Below, piece by piece: positions 47,001 to 58,401 of a stretch of 64,000 nucleotides of DNA. The stretch covers positions 1,240,001 to 1,304,000 of the forward strand of contig NZ_JACHJV010000001.1 of NCBI RefSeq assembly GCF_014203855.1. The letters are read 5' to 3'. The position numbers and the translations under genes are program-made. The stretch is from Kitasatospora kifunensis. GTDB taxonomy: Bacteria > Actinomycetota > Actinomycetes > Streptomycetales > Streptomycetaceae. Each line of letters starts with the position of its first letter. Within the stretch, counting starts at the first letter, position 1. A model generated the notes under the pieces. That model was not told where the DNA came from. It saw nothing but the letters and a program-made list of their open reading frames with translations, and did no database searches.

Positions 47001-50000
47001 GCGCCGCACGGGACTTCGCGGAGAGCAGCCACGGGGCCGTGGTCGGTGCCGCGCTCGCTTCCTCCAGCTGCTCGGCCGGGGCCTGCTCGATGATGGTGTG
47101 CGCGTTGGTGCCGCTGATCCCGAAGGAGGAGATCCCCGCCCGGCGCGGCCGCTCGACCTCGGGCCAGGCGCGGGCCTCGGTCAGCAGCTTGACCTCACCG
47201 GCCGTCCAGTCCACGTGGTTGGAGGGCTCGTCCACGTGCAGGGTCTTGGGCAGCACGCCGTGGCGCATCGCCTGCACCATCTTGATCACCCCGGCCACAC
47301 CGGCGGCGGCCTGGGTGTGACCGATGTTCGACTTGATCGAGCCCAGCCACAACGGGCGTTCGGCCGGGCGGTCCTGACCGTAGGTGGCCAGCAGCGCCTG
47401 CGCCTCGATCGGGTCGCCAAGGGTGGTGCCGGTGCCGTGCGCCTCGACCACGTCGACGTCGCCCGCCGAGAGCCCGGCGTTGGCCAGGGCCTGCTCGATC
47501 ACCCGCTGCTGGGACGGGCCGTTGGGCGCGGTCAGGCCGTTGGAGGCGCCGTCCTGGTTGACGGCGGTGCCGCGGACCACGGCCAGCACCTGGTGCCCGT
47601 TGCGCCGGGCGTCGGAGAGGCGCTCCAGGACCAGGACGCCGACGCCCTCGCCCCAGACCGTGCCGCCGGCGCCGGTGGCGAACGGGCGGCACTGCGCGTC
47701 GGGGGCGAGCGCGCCCTGGCGGCTGAACTCCACGAACGGGTCCGGGGTCGACATCACCGCCACGCCGCCCACCAGGGCGAGGGTGGACTCGCCGCCGCGC
47801 AGCGACTGCGCCGCCAGGTGCAGCGCCACCAGCGAGGAGGAGCACGCCGTGTCGATGGAGAGCGTCGGCCCCTCGAGCCCGAGCGTGTAAGCCACCCGAC
47901 CCGACACGATGCTGCCACTGCCGAACGCACCGAAGTAGTCGTGATACATCACCCCGGCGAACACACCGGTACGACTGCCCTTCAACGAGACCGGATCGAT
48001 CCCCGCACCCTCAAGCGCCTCCCACGAACTCTCCAACAGCAACCGCTGCTGCGGATCCATCAACAACGCCTCACGCGGCGAGATCCCGAAGAACCCCGCA
48101 TCGAAGGCACCCGCCTCGTGCAGGAACCCACCCTCGTGGACGTAGCTGGTGTCGGGGCGCTCGCGGGTCGGGTCATAGATCCGGTCGATGTCCCAGCCGC
48201 GGTTGTCCGGGAAGGCGCTGATCGCGTCGCCCTCGCCGATCACCAGGTCCCACAACTCCTGCGGCGAGCTGACCCCGCCCGGGTAGCGGCAGGACATGCC
48301 CACGATCGCGATCGGCTCGTCGGTGCGGGCCTTGCTCGCCCGGGTGGCCTTGCGCGGCCCCGACTTGACGCCGCTGAACTGGGCGACCAGGTAGCCGGCC
48401 AGCGCCTCGGGTGACGGGTAGTCGAAGACGAGGGTGGCGGGCAGCCGGTGACCGGTTTCGGCGGTGAGCGCGTTGCGCAGCTCGACGGCGGCCAGCGAGT
48501 CGAAGCCGAGGTCCTGGAAGGCCCGGCCCGGGTCGATCGCCTCCGCGGAGGCGTGCCCGAGCACGGCCGCGACCTGGACCCGGACCAACTGGAGCAGCGC
48601 GTCCGCCCGCTCCTGCTCGCCGAGCTCGGCCATCTTGTCGGCGAAGGAGAACTCCGAGCCTTCCACCGCCACCGCCTCGCGGCGCACGGTACGGCCCACC
48701 AGGGAGCGGAACACCGGGGCGAGCGCGGCGCCCTGGCCGCGCAGCGCCGCCAGGTTCAGCCGCACCGGGGCCAGCGCCGCCAGCCCGGTGGACCGCGCCA
48801 GGTCGAAGAGCGCCACGCCGTCCTCGGCGGACAGCTCGGCCATGCCGCCGCGCGAGATCCTGGCGCGGTCGGCGGCCTCCAGGCCGCTGGTCATCCCGCC
48901 GACCGGGGCCCACGGCCCCCAGGCCAGCGAGAGGGCGGGCAGGCCGAGCGCGTGGCGGTGGGCGGCCAGCGCGTCCAGGAAGGCGTTGGCGGCCGCGTAG
49001 TTGCCCTGGCCCGGTGCGCCCACCAGCCCGGCGACCGAGGAGAAGAGCACGAAGGCGCGCAGCGGCGCTCCTACGGTGAGCTCGTGCAGGTTGAGCGCGC
49101 CGTCCACCTTGGGCCGCAGCACGGCGTCGATCCGCTCGGGGGTCAGCGAGGCGACCACGCCGTCGTCGAGCAGCCCGGCGGCGTGCACCACGGCGGTGAG
49201 CGGGTGCTCCGCCGGGACCTGTGCCAGCACCCTGGCGAGCGCGGCGCGGTCGGCCACGTCGCAGGCCCGGACGGTGACCTGCGCGCCGAGCTCGGTGAGT
49301 TCGGCGGTCAGCTCCTGCGCCCCGCCGCGCCGGCTGAGCAGCAGCAGGTGGCGCGCGCCGAGGGTGGTGACCAGGTGCCGGGCGAGCACCGGGCCCAGGC
49401 CACCGGTGGCGCCGGTCAGCAGCACGGTGCCCTCGGGGTCGAGCTCCGCCGCGGCCTCACCCCCGAGCTCGGCGGCGGTCAGCCGGGCCGCGTGGGCCGC
49501 CCCGGCGCGGATCGCCAGCTGCGGCTCACCGCTGGCGAGCACGGGCGCGGCCAGCGCCTCGGCGTCGGCCTCCGGGTCGAGATCCAGCAGCACGAAGCGG
49601 TCGGGGTTCTCCGACTGCGCCGAGCGCAGCAGGCCCCAGACCGCAGCGCCCGCCAGGTCGGCCACCTCCTCCCCGGCGAGCGAGAGCGCGCCGCGGGTGA
49701 CCACGATCAGCGGGCGCGGGTCCTCGTCCTGCGCCGCGGCCAGCGCCGCGTGGACGGCCGACCGGACGGCCTCGGCGTCGCGGCCCGGGGCGCTGTGCAG
49801 CAGGCGGTACTCGGCATCGGTGGCCGTCTCGGCCAGCTGGATCGGGCTCCAGCCGAGCCGGAACAGCGCGTCGCTCGAAGGGCCTTGCTGCTGACGCAGG
49901 TTGGTCAGCGGACGGGAGGCCAGCGAGGTCACCGAGGCGACCGGGGCGCCGGTCGCGTCGGCCAGGTCGACGGCGAAGGAGTGTGGGCCTGTGGCGAGCA

Positions 50001-53000
50001 GCCGCACCCGCAGCACCGAGGCGCCGACCGCGTGCAGCGAGACGCCGGAGAACATGAAGGGCAGGCGGGCGGTCTCGTCGTCGGAGCCGTCGCCGAGCAG
50101 GGCGAGCGCGTGCAGCGCGGCGTCGAAGGCGGCCGGGTGCAGGCCGAACCGGCCCGCGTCGGCGGCGGGGCGCTCGGCCAGGCGGACCTCGGCGAACAGT
50201 TCGTCACCGCGCTGCCAGGCGGCGTGCAGGGCCTGGAAGGTCGGACCGTAGTGCAGGCCCGAGGCGGCGTGCCGCTCGTAGAGGCCGGCGGTCTCCAGCG
50301 GCTCGGCACCGGCCGGCGGCCACTCGGTGAGGCGTTCGCCCGTCCGCGCGGGCGCCTGGCCGAGCAGACCGGAGGCGTGCAGGGTCCACGGCACGTCGGC
50401 GGCCGCGCCCTCGGCGCGCGAGTAGACGCTCACCGTGCGGCTGCCGGCGGTGTCGGGGGCACCGACGGTGACCTGCACCCGGATGCCGTCCTGCTCGGGC
50501 AGGACCAGCGGCACCTCAAGGGTGAGCTCCTCCAGGTGGCCGCAGCCGACCTGGTCGCCGGCCCTGATGGCCAGTTCGACCATGGCGGTGCCGGGCACCA
50601 CGACCCGGTCGCCGACCACGTGGTCGGCCAGCCAGGGGTGGGTGCGCACCGAGAGCCGCCCGGTGAGCACCGCGCCGTCCGAGTCCGCCAGCATGGTGGC
50701 CGCGCCGAGCAGCGGGTGCTCGGTGGAGTCCAGGCCGACGGAGGCGACGTCGCCGACCGAGGCCGGGACCTCGACCCAGAAGCGGCTGCGCTGGAAGGCG
50801 GTGGTGGGCAGGTCGACCCGGGCGGCCCTGGGGAAGAGGGTGGCCCAGTCGGGCGAGACGCCGCCGATGTGCAGCTGGGCCAGCGCGGTGAGCAGGGTGT
50901 CCGGTTCGGGGCGCTCGCGCCGGGTGGCGGCGGCGAGCACGGCCTCCTCGGAGTCCAGGCACTCGCGGGCCATCGCGGTCAGCACCGCGTCGGGGCCCAG
51001 CTCCACGAAGCGGGTGACGCCCGCAGCCTCCAGGGCCCGGATGCCGTCGTGGAAGCGGACGGCTTCGCGCACGTGGCGCACCCAGTACTCCGGGTCGGCC
51101 AACTCCTCGGTGGCAAGCGCACCCGTGAGGTTGGAGACCACCGGAACGGTTGCCCGACCATAGGTCAACCCGGTCGCCACCGCCCGGAACTCCGCGAGCA
51201 TCGGCTCCATCAACGGCGAGTGGAACGCGTGGCTGACCTTCAACCGCTTGGTCTTCTCGAACGACTCCGCGATCCGCAGCACCTCGGCCTCGTCGCCCGA
51301 AATCACCACCGAACGCGGCCCGTTGACCGCCGCGATGCCGACCCCCTCGGTCAGCAGCGGCAGCACCTCGGCCTCGCTCGCCTGCACCGACACCATCGCC
51401 CCACCGGCCGGCAGCGCCTGCATCAGCCGACCCCGAGCCGCCACCAGATGGCACGCATCCGCCAGCGACAGCACCCCGGCCACATGCGCGGCCGCCACCT
51501 CACCGATCGAATGCCCCGCCAGGAAGTCCGGCACCACACCCCAGGACTCCAACAACCGGAACAGCGCCACCTCGAAGGCGAAGAGGGCGGCCTGGGTGGT
51601 GGCGGTCTGGTTCAGCGGCTCGGCGTCGCTGCCGAAGACCAGGCCCTTGAGGTCGCCGTCGAAGTGGCCGCCGTCGGGGTTGCCGCTGTCGAAGTGCGTG
51701 CAGACCTCGTCGAAGGCCTGCCGGAACGCCTCGAACTCCTGGTACAACTCCCGTCCCATGCCCAGGCGTTGCGAGCCCTGGCCGGTGAACAGGAAGGCGG
51801 TCAGGCCCTTGACGGTCCGGCCCTGGAGCACCCCGGGCGCACCCTCGGCCAGCGCGCTCAGGCCGCTGAGCAGCGCTTCGCGGTCCTGGCCGAGCACCAC
51901 GGCCCGGTACTGCTGAGCGGTCCTGGTGGTGGCCAGCGAGAAGCCGGCGTCCACCGGGTCCAGCGTCTGCGCCACGGCGGCCAGCCGCCGCGCCTGCTCG
52001 CGCAGGGCCTCAGGGGTGCGCCCGGAGAGCAGCCACGGGATGGTCGAGGGCGCGCCGGCCGGCTCGCGCTCGGCCGGCTCCTCGAGGGGGGCCTGCTCGA
52101 TGATGGTGTGCGCGTTGGTACCGCTCGCGCCGAAGGAGGAGATCGCGGCCCGGCGCGGACGCTCGACCTCGGGCCAGGCCCGGGCCTCGGTCAGCAGCTT
52201 GACCTCGCCCGCCGACCAGTCCACCTTGCTGGAGGGCTGCTCCGCGAACAGGGTCTTGGGCAGCACGCCGTGGCGCATCGCCTGGACCATCTTGATCACG
52301 CCGGCCACGCCCGCCGCCGCCTGGGTGTGACCGATGTTCGACTTGATCGAGCCCAGCCAGAGCGGCCGGTCCTCGGTGCGGCCCTGGCCGTAGGTGGCCA
52401 GCAGCGCCTGCGCCTCGATCGGGTCGCCCAGCGTGGTGCCGGTGCCGTGTGCCTCGACCACGTCGACATCGGCGGCCGACAGCCCGGCGCTCGCCAGCGC
52501 CTGACGGATCACCCGCTGCTGGGACGGACCATTGGGCGCGGTCAGCCCGTTGGAGGCACCGTCCTGGTTCACCGCGGAACCACGGACCACCGCCAACACC
52601 TCGTGCCCGTTGCGCCGGGCGTCCGAGAGCCGCTCCAGCAGCAGCATCCCGGCGCCCTCGCCCCAGCCGGTGCCGTCCGCCTCATCGGCGAAGGACTTGC
52701 ACCGGCCGTCCAGGGAGAGCCCGCGCTGACGGCTGAAGGCGATGAACGCGCCCGGGGTGGACATCACCGAGACACCGCCGGCCATCGCCAGCGTGCACTC
52801 GCGCTGGCGCAGCGCCTGCACCGCCAGGTGCAGCGCGACCAGGGCCGAGGAGCACGCGGTGTCGATGGTGACCGCGGGCCCCTCGATGCCGAGGGTGTAG
52901 GAGATCCGCCCGGCCATCACCGCCGCCAGCACGCCGGTGCCGAGCGCCGCCTCGGGGTCCTTCGGCAACTTCGCCAGCACGTCGCGGTAGTCCTGCCCGT

Positions 53001-53469
53001 TGGTGCCCGCGAACACCCCGATCCGGGCGCCGCGCACCGAGTCCGGCGCGATGCCGCCGCGCTCCAGCGCCTCCCAGGCGACCTCGAGCAGCAGCCGCTG
53101 CTGGGGGTCCATCAGCAGCGCCTCGCGCGGCGAGATGCCGAAGAAGTCCGGCTCGAAGTCGGCGGCCTCGTGCAGGAACCCGCCCCGCAGCACATAGCTC
53201 TTACCGGCGGCGTCCGGGTCGGGATCGTAGAGCGCGTCGCCGTCCCAGCCCCGGTTGTCCGGGAAGTCCGTGATGGCATCGGTGCCCTCGTCGACCAGCC
53301 GCCAGAGCTCCTCGGGGGTACTGACGCCACCGGGGAACCGGCAGCTCATCGCCACGATGGCGATGGGCTCCTTCTCCTCAGTCTCCACGTCGCGCAGCCG
53401 CTGCCGGGTCTGGGCCAGATCAGCGGTGACCCTCTTGAGATAGTCGAGCAGCTTGTCATCGTTGGTCAT
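38029..53469 (-). CDS. Type I PKS with three KS-AT-DH-KR-ACP modules
   Basis: 5146 residues. Docking helix at 1-35. Module 1: KS C206, AT S654 (GHSIGE, HAFH; malonyl), DH H950 in [13 protein letters not shown]1491 with LDD, ACP S1658. Module 2: KS C1876, AT S2317 (GHSQGE with YASH; methylmalonyl), DH H2621 in [13 protein letters not shown]3152 with LAD, ACP S3320. Module 3: KS C3537, AT S3983 (GHSIGE, HAFH; malonyl), DH H4277 in [13 protein letters not shown]4858 with LDD, ACP S5022, then an acidic C-terminal docking tail. All KR look B-type, so three E-double bonds in a row are expected, one bearing a methyl group. The module 1 DH has Asp in place of the motif Gly and may be weak. Overlaps the next gene by GTGA. 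Confidence 0.95.
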   Translation of the reverse strand: MTNDDKLLDYLKRVTADLAQTRQRLRDVETEEKEPIAIVAMSCRFPGGVSTPEELWRLVDEGTDAITDFPDNRGWDGDALYDPDPDAAGKSYVLRGGFLHEAADFEPDFFGISPREALLMDPQQRLLLEVAWEALERGGIAPDSVRGARIGVFAGTNGQDYRDVLAKLPKDPEAALGTGVLAAVMAGRISYTLGIEGPAVTIDTACSSALVALHLAVQALRQRECTLAMAGGVSVMSTPGAFIAFSRQRGLSLDGRCKSFADEADGTGWGEGAGMLLLERLSDARRNGHEVLAVVRGSAVNQDGASNGLTAPNGPSQQRVIRQALASAGLSAADVDVVEAHGTGTTLGDPIEAQALLATYGQGRTEDRPLWLGSIKSNIGHTQAAAGVAGVIKMVQAMRHGVLPKTLFAEQPSSKVDWSAGEVKLLTEARAWPEVERPRRAAISSFGASGTNAHTIIEQAPLEEPAEREPAGAPSTIPWLLSGRTPEALREQARRLAAVAQTLDPVDAGFSLATTRTAQQYRAVVLGQDREALLSGLSALAEGAPGVLQGRTVKGLTAFLFTGQGSQRLGMGRELYQEFEAFRQAFDEVCTHFDSGNPDGGHFDGDLKGLVFGSDAEPLNQTATTQAALFAFEVALFRLLESWGVVPDFLAGHSIGEVAAAHVAGVLSLADACHLVAARGRLMQALPAGGAMVSVQASEAEVLPLLTEGVGIAAVNGPRSVVISGDEAEVLRIAESFEKTKRLKVSHAFHSPLMEPMLAEFRAVATGLTYGRATVPVVSNLTGALATEELADPEYWVRHVREAVRFHDGIRALEAAGVTRFVELGPDAVLTAMARECLDSEEAVLAAATRRERPEPDTLLTALAQLHIGGVSPDWATLFPRAARVDLPTTAFQRSRFWVEVPASVGDVASVGLDSTEHPLLGAATMLADSDGAVLTGRLSVRTHPWLADHVVGDRVVVPGTAMVELAIRAGDQVGCGHLEELTLEVPLVLPEQDGIRVQVTVGAPDTAGSRTVSVYSRAEGAAADVPWTLHASGLLGQAPARTGERLTEWPPAGAEPLETAGLYERHAASGLHYGPTFQALHAAWQRGDELFAEVRLAERPAADAGRFGLHPAAFDAALHALALLGDGSDDETARLPFMFSGVSLHAVGASVLRVRLLATGPHSFAVDLADATGAPVASVTSLASRPLTNLRQQQGPSSDALFRLGWSPIQLAETATDAEYRLLHSAPGRDAEAVRSAVHAALAAAQDEDPRPLIVVTRGALSLAGEEVADLAGAAVWGLLRSAQSENPDRFVLLDLDPEADAEALAAPVLASGEPQLAIRAGAAHAARLTAAELGGEAAAELDPEGTVLLTGATGGLGPVLARHLVTTLGARHLLLLSRRGGAQELTAELTELGAQVTVRACDVADRAALARVLAQVPAEHPLTAVVHAAGLLDDGVVASLTPERIDAVLRPKVDGALNLHELTVGAPLRAFVLFSSVAGLVGAPGQGNYAAANAFLDALAAHRHALGLPALSLAWGPWAPVGGMTSGLEAADRARISRGGMAELSAEDGVALFDLARSTGLAALAPVRLNLAALRGQGAALAPVFRSLVGRTVRREAVAVEGSEFSFADKMAELGEQERADALLQLVRVQVAAVLGHASAEAIDPGRAFQDLGFDSLAAVELRNALTAETGHRLPATLVFDYPSPEALAGYLVAQFSGVKSGPRKATRASKARTDEPIAIVGMSCRYPGGVSSPQELWDLVIGEGDAISAFPDNRGWDIDRIYDPTRERPDTSYVHEGGFLHEAGAFDAGFFGISPREALLMDPQQRLLLESSWEALEGAGIDPVSLKGSRTGVFAGVMYHDYFGAFGSGSIVSGRVAYTLGLEGPTLSIDTACSSSLVALHLAAQSLRGGESTLALVGGVAVMSTPDPFVEFSRQGALAPDAQCRPFATGAGGTVWGEGVGVLVLERLSDARRNGHQVLAVVRGTAVNQDGASNGLTAPNGPSQQRVIEQALANAGLSAGDVDVVEAHGTGTTLGDPIEAQALLATYGQDRPAERPLWLGSIKSNIGHTQAAAGVAGVIKMVQAMRHGVLPKTLHVDEPSNHVDWTAGEVKLLTEARAWPEVERPRRAGISSFGISGTNAHTIIEQAPAEQLEEASAAPTTAPWLLSAKSRAALPAQAERLLAFVDANPQLAPADLAHALATTRAHFEHRAAIAGADRAELRDSLAALAAGRSAPGLVEGTATGARPVFVFPGQGSQWQGMATELLASSPVFAARMAECAAACAPFADWDLLAELNGPLERVDVVQPLLWAVMVSLAQTWISHGVRPAAVIGHSQGEIAAAVVAGALSLEDGARIVTLRSQAIAQDLSGGGGMMSVALPVEQVEERLAAWDGQLSVAARNGSGSVVVSGFVEALDRLQAQLKDEGVRVKRLPVDYASHSAQVESIQGRLLQTLADVSPLPAEVPFYSTVTGELIDTTELNAEYWYTNLRQTVLFEQAAAAAVGKGHTVFIECSPHPVLTVGLQETFDGVRALGSLRREEGGSARFAAALGEAFAHGVALDWQQVFEGLRPRRVELPTYAFQHEQFWLDSVSGNADVTSAGLTQTDHPILSAAMTRADTDGTVLTGRLSLGTHPWLADHVVGGELLFPGTGYLELAVQAADQVGLGRVADLTLHAPLVFPEHGAVQLQVVVGAVEQSSRPVSIYSRAESEADEQPWTRHADGVLAPAGAPAEPELTLWPPTGAEPIDLEGVYEQLAEAGLAYGPAFQGLRAAWRLGQEVYAEVAFAQQVDGYGLHPALADAALHAVGLSGVAEDEALLPFAWSEVHLHATGAKELRVKVKPLGQSGAVQLTLADAGGAPVASVGSLALRPIPAEQLAAAAKSARAGALYQVEWITAPTPAAGPAHDVVVLRSPAGTSADEVRAAVHTVLDQLREQLAGEATVLVATGADLAGAAVAGLVRSAQSENPERIVLVELDQDPASEALLSIAAAVGEPHLAIRGGAIQLPRLVRAETAADDAPLQLDPAGTVLLTGASGALGTLIARQLVTEWGVRHLLLLSRRGAAPELLAELTELGAEVTTAACDVADRAALAEVLAQVPAEHPLTAVVHAAGVLADGVLSSLTAERLDAVLRPKVDAAWHLHELTAGLDLKAFVLFSSAAATLGSPGQANYAAANAFLDALAGHRQRLGLPGQSLAWGLWAQASGMTGTLDDTDLSRISRGGVAALATDEGLALFDEALHSRLPAVLPMKLEPAGLRAQGDALSPLFRALVRSRRQAVSGQSAAAGADSLRGRLAALGEAERAPFLVELVRTQAASVLGHRSAEAVEPHKAFRELGFDSLAAVELRNGLAAATGLRLPATLVFDYPNPVELAGYLLDQLVGNLAAVSVQAAPTGADDEPIAIIGMSCRYPGGVNSPEDLWKLVVGEVDAIGEFPTDRGWDLESLYDPTLDRPGTSYAKHGAFLYGAGDFDADFFGMDPEEALVTDPQQRVLLETAWEALERAAIDPASLRGSATGVFAGVMYHDYFESYGSGSVVSGRVAYTLGLEGPTLTVDTACSSSLVALHLAVQSLRQGDCTLALAGGVTVMATPGTFVEFSRQRGLSRDGRCRPFADAANGTGFGEGAGVLLLERLSEARRNGHQVLAVVRGTAMNQDGASNGITAPNGPAQQRVIRRALAAAGVPGGEVDLVEAHGTGTTLGDPIEAQALIATYGSEHTEDRPLWLGSIKSNIGHTQAAAGVAGVIKMVQAIRHGVLPKTLHVDEPSRHVDWTDSHVRLLTESLAWPEYDHPRRAGISSFGISGTNAHVVIEAAPGAPGVPGQEAAAPQVQAPLLLSGHSPQALREQAERLLSHLTEQAELDWRQVTAALATARGHHAHRAAVSGAGRDELLRGLRSLAEGQASPSVALGTPAAGRTAFLFSGQGSQLVGMGEELIDAFPAFAAAFEEVCEQLDPLLGRPLREALNSAELLDRTEYTQPALFALEVALFRLLESWGLRPDLLAGHSIGEFAAAHVAGVWSLADAAKLVAARGRLMQALPAGGAMVAIKATEAEIEPLLTEQVSIAAVNGPSSVVISGEATAVRAIAERFERTRELTVSHAFHSPLMEPMLAEFREFAAGLEYHPPRLAIVSTLTGAQASSEELCSPEYWVRHVREAVRFADGVRALAEAGARRFVEIGPGGVLTALAAESLTEGLSGDAALIPLLRKDRPESAALLTALGAFHVHGGTVDWAHLLPAGGAVDLPTYAFQRRRYWMASEPAGYRATADHPLLGSAVDLAGGEGALFTGRLSLQSHPWLADHAVGGVALLPGTAFVEMALAAGADLGAGAVEELTIAEPLLLPEQGTVRLQCTVRPADAGTWTFQVYSRTADTDPWTAHASGLLRAASAPAPGTPTPWPPTGAEAIDLAGTYERLAELGAEYGPLFQGLRAAWRLGEEVFAEVELPLDVDRFGIHPALFDASLHAIGLRAGAAQRMSLPFAWSGVELYAVGARSLRVRISPAGSDAVRIELADGAGAPVARVESLVLREVAVDRLATAGGNDSLFALEWTRLTGGAAPSGGHWAVLGTHRRRLLDALAAQVATVSTVADLDELAALADPVDVLVLPWAGGDDPRAVHEGLAALLGRLQSWLADERFARATVAVATSGAVSLAGEDVTDLAAAAAWGLIRTAQSENPDRIVLIDLDDHDADDEADPGWHLLPAAVACGEAQLAVRSGQLNAPRLTRAAKAVLEAPVEWSGRVLLTGGTGALGRLVARHLVTEHQVSSLLLLSRRGEAAPGAAELHAELTGLGAEVTILACDLADREELATVLARYPVSAVVHSAGVLDDGMLASLTPERLSAVLRPKVDAAWHLHELTKDRQLSAFVLFSSAAGLLGSPGQASYAAANAFLDGLALHRRAVGLPATSLAWGAWSGSGGMADRLSEADSRRMAQSGVSSLSEQAGLALFDAAVGRAEAVLMPAQLDLAALAQGNRVPPLLSRLVRSSSSRRVAQAASTASAALRRSLAELVSQERIALLLELVGAQAAGVLGVTEVALDRAFSELGFDSLTAVEFRNQLNEATGLRLSATLIFDYPNPMVLAQHLEAELAPAEGSAGEAQEAAVRQALGAIPLARLRDAGLLDSLLELAGLAAESAAESTHEDGEGGESIDAMDIESLMNLALDDLGGQDDEL
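47777..48136. repeat. KS block, partner of 37347-37706
   Basis: Second copy of the near-identical KS segment, in module 2 of the large PKS gene, same orientation, 10,430 bases away. Confidence 0.85.
51056..51585. repeat. AT block, partner of 35634-36163
   Basis: Second copy of the near-identical AT segment, in module 1 of the large PKS gene, same orientation, 15,422 bases away. Confidence 0.85.
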
Positions 53470-53532
53470 CGCGTGTCGCCACTTCTATGCGAAAGGTTCA
53501 GCCTGGCAAGCGGGGCGTGGTCGGCGGGGGTC

Positions 53533-53623
53533 AGACCGACCGGCACATGGGGGGTGGGTGACGGAGCGGCGTCCAGGCGAGAGCCCGGGGGCCGCGACGC
53601 CGCCCCCATGTGTCGGTCGGTCT
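53533..53623. terminator. Large nested inverted repeat between two PKS genes
   Basis: Outer arms 53533-53553 and 53603-53623 pair over 21 bases with one mismatch; an inner 8-bp stem (GCGGCGTC at 53566-53573, GACGCCGC at 53596-53603) can form within. It fills most of the 165-base gap between the second and third PKS genes, the only real gap in the PKS series. It could be a terminator, an attenuator or an operator for a new promoter. Confidence 0.65.
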
Positions 53624-53634
53624 CGGTCACGTCG

Positions 53635-56600
53635 TCACGCCGTGCCGAGCTCGTTGTCGATGAAGGCGAAGATGTCGTCGGCGGAGGCGTTCTCCAGCCT
53701 TCCCGCGACCGACTCGCCGCCGGCGGCGGACAGGGTCTCGGTCAGCCCGTTGAGCATCGTCTGGAGGCGGGCGGTGAACCGGCCCTGCTCGATCTCCTCG
53801 ACCTTCAGGGCGCCGAACGCGGCCTCCAGTCGGTCGAGTTCGGCCAGCAGTGAGTCGGCCGAGGAGCCGCCGTCGCCCTCGCCCAGTTCGGTGCCGAGGT
53901 GCTCGGCCAGCGCGGCGGGCGTCGCGTAGTCGAAGATCAGCGTGGCCGGCAGGGAGACCCCGGCGGCGGTGCTGAGCCGGTTGCGCAGGTCCACCGAGGT
54001 CAGCGAGTCGAAGCCGAGGTCGCGGAAGGCGGTGCTGGGCTCGATGCCGCCGACCGCGCCGTAGCCGAGCACGGTGGCGGCCTGGGTGCAGACCAGGTCC
54101 ACCAGGGCGCGCTTGCGCTCGCCGCCGGTCAGCCCGGCCAGCTTCTGGGCGAAGCCGTCGGGGACCGCGTTGTCGGCGCCGCCGGACGCCGCCAGGCCCT
54201 GGACCTCGGGCAGGTCGGCCAGCAGCGGGCTGGGCCGGGCGGCGCCGAAGGCGGGCGCGAACCGGGTCCAGTCCACGTCGGCCACGGTCAGCGTGGCCTC
54301 GCCGCTCTCCAGCGCCCGGCGCAGCGCGGTCAGCGCCTGGTCGGGGTTCATCGCCGAGATGCCCAGGCTGCGGCCCGCGTCGCGCACGGCGCCGTGGTCG
54401 GCCATGCCGCCACCGCCCCACAGGCCCCAGGCGATCGAGGAGGCCGCCAGGCCCTGGCCGCGCCGGTACTCGGCCAGCGCGTCCAGGAAGGCGTTGGCGG
54501 CCGCGTAGTTGGCCTGACCGGCGCCGCCGACGGTGGCGGTGAGCGAGGAGAAGAGGATGAACGCCGACAGGTCGAGATCCGCGGTGAGCTCGTGCAGGTT
54601 CAAGGCCGCCTGCGCCTTGGGCCGCAGCACCGTGGCGAAGCGCTCGGGGGTGAGCGCGTCCAGCACTCCGTCGTCCAGCACACCGGCCAGGTGGATCACG
54701 GCGGTCAGCGGCTGCTCGGCCGGGACGGTGGCCAGCAGCGCGGCCAGGCTCTCGCGGTCGGCGGCGTCGCAGGCGGCGAAGGTGACCTTGGTGCCGGTCG
54801 CGGCCAGCTCCTGCTGCAGTTCGGCGGCGCCGGGCGCCGCCTCGCCGCGGCGGCTGGTGAGCAGCAGGTGCTCCGCGCCCTGCTCGGCCAGCCAGTTCGC
54901 GACCCGGGCGCCGACCGCGCCGGTGGCACCGGTGACCAGCACCGTGCCGGTGGGCTGCCACGGGGTGCCGGGCCGTACCGGCGCGTGCTCCAGGCGGCGG
55001 GCGAACAGGCCGGACTCGCGCAGTACCAGCTGGTCCTCGTCGCCGTAGGCGGTCAGCGCGGTGGCGAGTCGGGCCAGGGTGAGCGGGCCGAGCTCGGCGG
55101 GCAGGTCGAGCAGGCCGCCCCAGCGCTCGGGGTGCTCCAGTGCGGCCACCCGGCCCAGGCCCCAGACCTCGGCCTGGCCGAAGCCGCTCGGGCGGGCCGA
55201 GGACTCGTGGGCCATCGCGTCCCGGGTGACGGCCCACAGCCTGGCCTCGATCCCGGCGTCGCCGAGCGCCTGGATCAGCGCGGCGGTCACGGCGGCCTCG
55301 GTGTCGAGCGCCAGCAGGGAGAGCACGCCGTCCACCGCGCCGTGGCCGTCGAGCAGTTCGGCCAGGGCGGTGCGCTGCTGCGCGGCGGCGGGTACGGCGA
55401 GCAGCTCGACCTGGTGGCCGCGCTCGCGCAGCGCGCTCAGCGCGGCCTCGACCCACGGGTCCTGGGCCAGTGGCTCGGAGACCACGGCCAGCCAGCGGAA
55501 GGCGGCGGCCCGGTCCTCGGAGCCGGGCAGCATCCGCCAGCCGATGCGGTAACGCCAGCCGTCCACGGTGGAGTTGGCCTGGCGCTGGTCGTACCAGGAG
55601 GCCAGTGCCGGGATCAGCGCGGCCACCGGGGCCTGGTCGTCCACGCCGAGGGTGGCGGCGACCGCGGCCACGTCCTGCTCGCGGACCAGGTCCCAGAACT
55701 CGCCGCCCTCGTCGCCGCCGCGGGCCGGGGCGGCGGCCGCCGTGATGGCCGGGGCGTTCTCCCAGTGCCGGTCGCGCCGGAAGGGGTAGGTGGGCAGGTC
55801 CACCACGCGGGCGCCGGTGAACAGCGCGGACCAGTCGGGGCTCAGGCCGCTGACGTGCAGTCGGCCGAGCGCCGTCAGCAGCGTCTTGGCCTCGCCCTGG
55901 TCGCGGCGCTGGGTGGCGACCACCTCGGCCACGATGTCCTGGGACATGCCGGTGAGCACCGAGTCGGGGCCCACCTCCAGCAGCCGGGTGACGCCCTCGG
56001 CGGCCAGGGTGCGCACGCCGTCGTGGAAGCGGACGGCCTCGCGCACGTGGCGCACCCAGTAGTCGGGCGAGGTCAGCTCGTCGGCCAGCGATCCGGTCAG
56101 GTTGGAGACGACGGGCAGCTGCGGCTGGTTGAACTCCAGCTTGTCCAGCACGGCGCGGAAGGACTCCAGCATGTCGTCCATCCGGTGCGAGTGGAACGCG
56201 TGCGAGACCTTCAGCCTGGTGGTCTTCTCGAACCGGGCGGCGACCGCGAGCACCGCCTCCTCGTCGCCCGAGACGACCACCGCGCGCTCGCCGTTGACCG
56301 CGGCGAGGTCGGCGCCCTCGGTGAGCAGCGGGGCGACCTCGGCCTCGGTGGCCCGGATCGCGACCATCGCGCCGCCGGTGGGCAGCGCCTGCATCAGCCG
56401 GCCGCGCGCGGCGACCAGGGTGACGGCGTCGCTCAGCGAGAGCACACCGGCGACGTGGGCGGCGACCACCTCGCCGATCGAGTGCCCGCCGAGCAGGTCG
56501 GGGCGGATGCCCCAGGACTCCAGCAGGCGGTAGAGCGCGACCTCGAAGGCGAAGATGCCGGACTGGGTGAAGACGGTCTGGTTCAGCAGCTCGGACTCGG

Positions 56601-58401
56601 TGTCCAGCACCACCTCACGCAGCGGCCGCTCCAGGTGCTGGTCGAACTCGGCGCAGATCTCGTCGAAGGCACGCGCGAACTCGGGGAAGTTCTGGTGCAG
56701 TTCGCGGCCCATGCCGGGGCGCTGGGAGCCCTGCCCGGAGAAGACCACGGCGAGCTTGCCGGGGCCGGCGGCGACCTGCGGCAGCTCCCGGCCCTCGGCC
56801 AGCGCGCGCAGCCCCTCCAGCAGTTCGGCGCGGTCGCGGCCGACCACCGCGGCGCGGTGGGTGAGCTGGGCGCGGGTGGTGGCCAGCGAGAAGCCGACGT
56901 CGAGCACGTCGAGGTCCTGGGCCGCGGCGATCAGCCGGTTCGCCTGGTCCTTGATCGCGTCCGCGGTCTTGGCGGAGAGCACCCAGGGCACGGCCGGCAG
57001 GTCGGCGCGCGGCGCCTGCTGTGCCGAATCCTGGGCCGACACCTCCTCAATGGGGGCCTCTTCGAGGATGGTGTGCGCGTTGGTGCCGCTGATCCCGAAG
57101 CCCGAGACGGCGGCGCGGCGCGGCTGGCCGTAGGTCTGCCACGGCCGGGCCTCGGTCAGCAGCTCGACGTCGCCCGCCGACCAGTCCACCGCGGAGGTGC
57201 GGCGCTCGGAGTGCAGCGACTTGGGCAGCACGCCGTGGCGCATCGCCATGACCATCTTGATCACGCCCGCCACGCCCGCGGCGGCCTGCGGGTGGCCCAT
57301 GTTGGACTTGATCGAGCCCAGCCACATCGGCCGGCCCTCGGGCCGGTTCTGCCCGTAGGCGGCAAGGACCGCCTGGGCCTCGATCGGGTCGCCGAGCTTG
57401 GTGCCGGTGCCGTGCGCCTCCACCACGTCGATCTGGTTCGGCGACAACTGGGCGTCGGCCAGCGCCGACTGGATCACCCGGATCTGCGCGGGACCACTGG
57501 GCGCGGTCATGCCGTTGGAGGCGCCGTCCTGGTTGATCGCGCTGCCGCGGATCACCGCGAGCACCCGGTGCCCCTTGCGCCGGGCGTCCGACAGGCGCTC
57601 CACCAGCAGCACACCCGCGCCCTCGGACCAGGCGGCGCCGTCCGCGTCCTCGGAGAAGGACTTGCAGCGCCCGTCGGCCGACAGCGCCCGCCGCTCGCTG
57701 AACTCGACGAACATCTCGGGGCTGGCCATCACGGCGGCGCCGCCGACCAGGGCGAACTCGCACTCGCCGCGGCGCAGCGACTGGGACGCCTGGTGCAGAG
57801 CCACCAGCGAGGCGGAGCAGGCGGTGTCCATGGTGACGGCGGGGCCCTCCAGGCCCAGGGTGTAGGCGATCCGGCCCGAGACGATGCTGCCGGAGATGGT
57901 GCCGCCCACGTAGTCGTGGTGCATCAGGCCGACGAAGACGCCGGTCTGGGTGCCCTTCATCGACTGCGGGTCGATCCCGGCCCGCTCGAAGGCCTCCCAG
58001 GAGGTCTCCAGGAGCATCCGCTGCTGCGGGTCGGTGCCGGGCGCGTCCTTGGGGCTGATGCCGAAGAACGCGGGGTCGCACTCGGCGGCGTCGTGCAGGA
58101 AGCCGCCGTGGCGCACGTAGCTCTTGCCGGGCTTGCCGACCTCGGGGTCGTAGAGGTTCTCCACGTCCCACCCGCGGTCCACCGGGAAGCCGGAGACCAC
58201 GTCGGTGCCTTCGCTGACGATCCGCCAGAGGTCCTCGGGCGAGCGGATGCCGCCGGGGTAGCGGCAGGCCATCCCGATGATCGCGATCGGCTCGCGGTTG
58301 AGCTCCTCCAGCTCGCGCACCCGGCGACGGGTGCGCTCCAGCTCGGTGGTGGCCCGCTTCAGGTAGTCGCGGAGCCTGTCGACGTTGGCCGGGTCTACCA
58401 T
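53635..58401 (-). CDS. Type I PKS, one KS-AT-KR-ACP module
   Basis: 1588 residues. N-terminal docking helix ([20 protein letters not shown]), KS with C195 (DTACSAS), AT with S641 (GHSIGE and HAFH; malonyl-CoA), a KR structural plus catalytic region with AGVLDDGVL and Y1299 ([12 protein letters not shown]), ACP with S1466 and a C-terminal docking tail. No dehydratase is present between AT and KR; the region at about 900-1100 is the KR structural half. The module should leave a D-configured (B-type) beta-hydroxyl group. ATG 58401 shares one base with the stop of the preceding PKS gene (TGATG); the frame is open upstream but that part overlaps the previous gene. The stop at 53635 is followed by the nested inverted repeat. 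Confidence 0.94.
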   Translation of the reverse strand: MVDPANVDRLRDYLKRATTELERTRRRVRELEELNREPIAIIGMACRYPGGIRSPEDLWRIVSEGTDVVSGFPVDRGWDVENLYDPEVGKPGKSYVRHGGFLHDAAECDPAFFGISPKDAPGTDPQQRMLLETSWEAFERAGIDPQSMKGTQTGVFVGLMHHDYVGGTISGSIVSGRIAYTLGLEGPAVTMDTACSASLVALHQASQSLRRGECEFALVGGAAVMASPEMFVEFSERRALSADGRCKSFSEDADGAAWSEGAGVLLVERLSDARRKGHRVLAVIRGSAINQDGASNGMTAPSGPAQIRVIQSALADAQLSPNQIDVVEAHGTGTKLGDPIEAQAVLAAYGQNRPEGRPMWLGSIKSNMGHPQAAAGVAGVIKMVMAMRHGVLPKSLHSERRTSAVDWSAGDVELLTEARPWQTYGQPRRAAVSGFGISGTNAHTILEEAPIEEVSAQDSAQQAPRADLPAVPWVLSAKTADAIKDQANRLIAAAQDLDVLDVGFSLATTRAQLTHRAAVVGRDRAELLEGLRALAEGRELPQVAAGPGKLAVVFSGQGSQRPGMGRELHQNFPEFARAFDEICAEFDQHLERPLREVVLDTESELLNQTVFTQSGIFAFEVALYRLLESWGIRPDLLGGHSIGEVVAAHVAGVLSLSDAVTLVAARGRLMQALPTGGAMVAIRATEAEVAPLLTEGADLAAVNGERAVVVSGDEEAVLAVAARFEKTTRLKVSHAFHSHRMDDMLESFRAVLDKLEFNQPQLPVVSNLTGSLADELTSPDYWVRHVREAVRFHDGVRTLAAEGVTRLLEVGPDSVLTGMSQDIVAEVVATQRRDQGEAKTLLTALGRLHVSGLSPDWSALFTGARVVDLPTYPFRRDRHWENAPAITAAAAPARGGDEGGEFWDLVREQDVAAVAATLGVDDQAPVAALIPALASWYDQRQANSTVDGWRYRIGWRMLPGSEDRAAAFRWLAVVSEPLAQDPWVEAALSALRERGHQVELLAVPAAAQQRTALAELLDGHGAVDGVLSLLALDTEAAVTAALIQALGDAGIEARLWAVTRDAMAHESSARPSGFGQAEVWGLGRVAALEHPERWGGLLDLPAELGPLTLARLATALTAYGDEDQLVLRESGLFARRLEHAPVRPGTPWQPTGTVLVTGATGAVGARVANWLAEQGAEHLLLTSRRGEAAPGAAELQQELAATGTKVTFAACDAADRESLAALLATVPAEQPLTAVIHLAGVLDDGVLDALTPERFATVLRPKAQAALNLHELTADLDLSAFILFSSLTATVGGAGQANYAAANAFLDALAEYRRGQGLAASSIAWGLWGGGGMADHGAVRDAGRSLGISAMNPDQALTALRRALESGEATLTVADVDWTRFAPAFGAARPSPLLADLPEVQGLAASGGADNAVPDGFAQKLAGLTGGERKRALVDLVCTQAATVLGYGAVGGIEPSTAFRDLGFDSLTSVDLRNRLSTAAGVSLPATLIFDYATPAALAEHLGTELGEGDGGSSADSLLAELDRLEAAFGALKVEEIEQGRFTARLQTMLNGLTETLSAAGGESVAGRLENASADDIFAFIDNELGTA

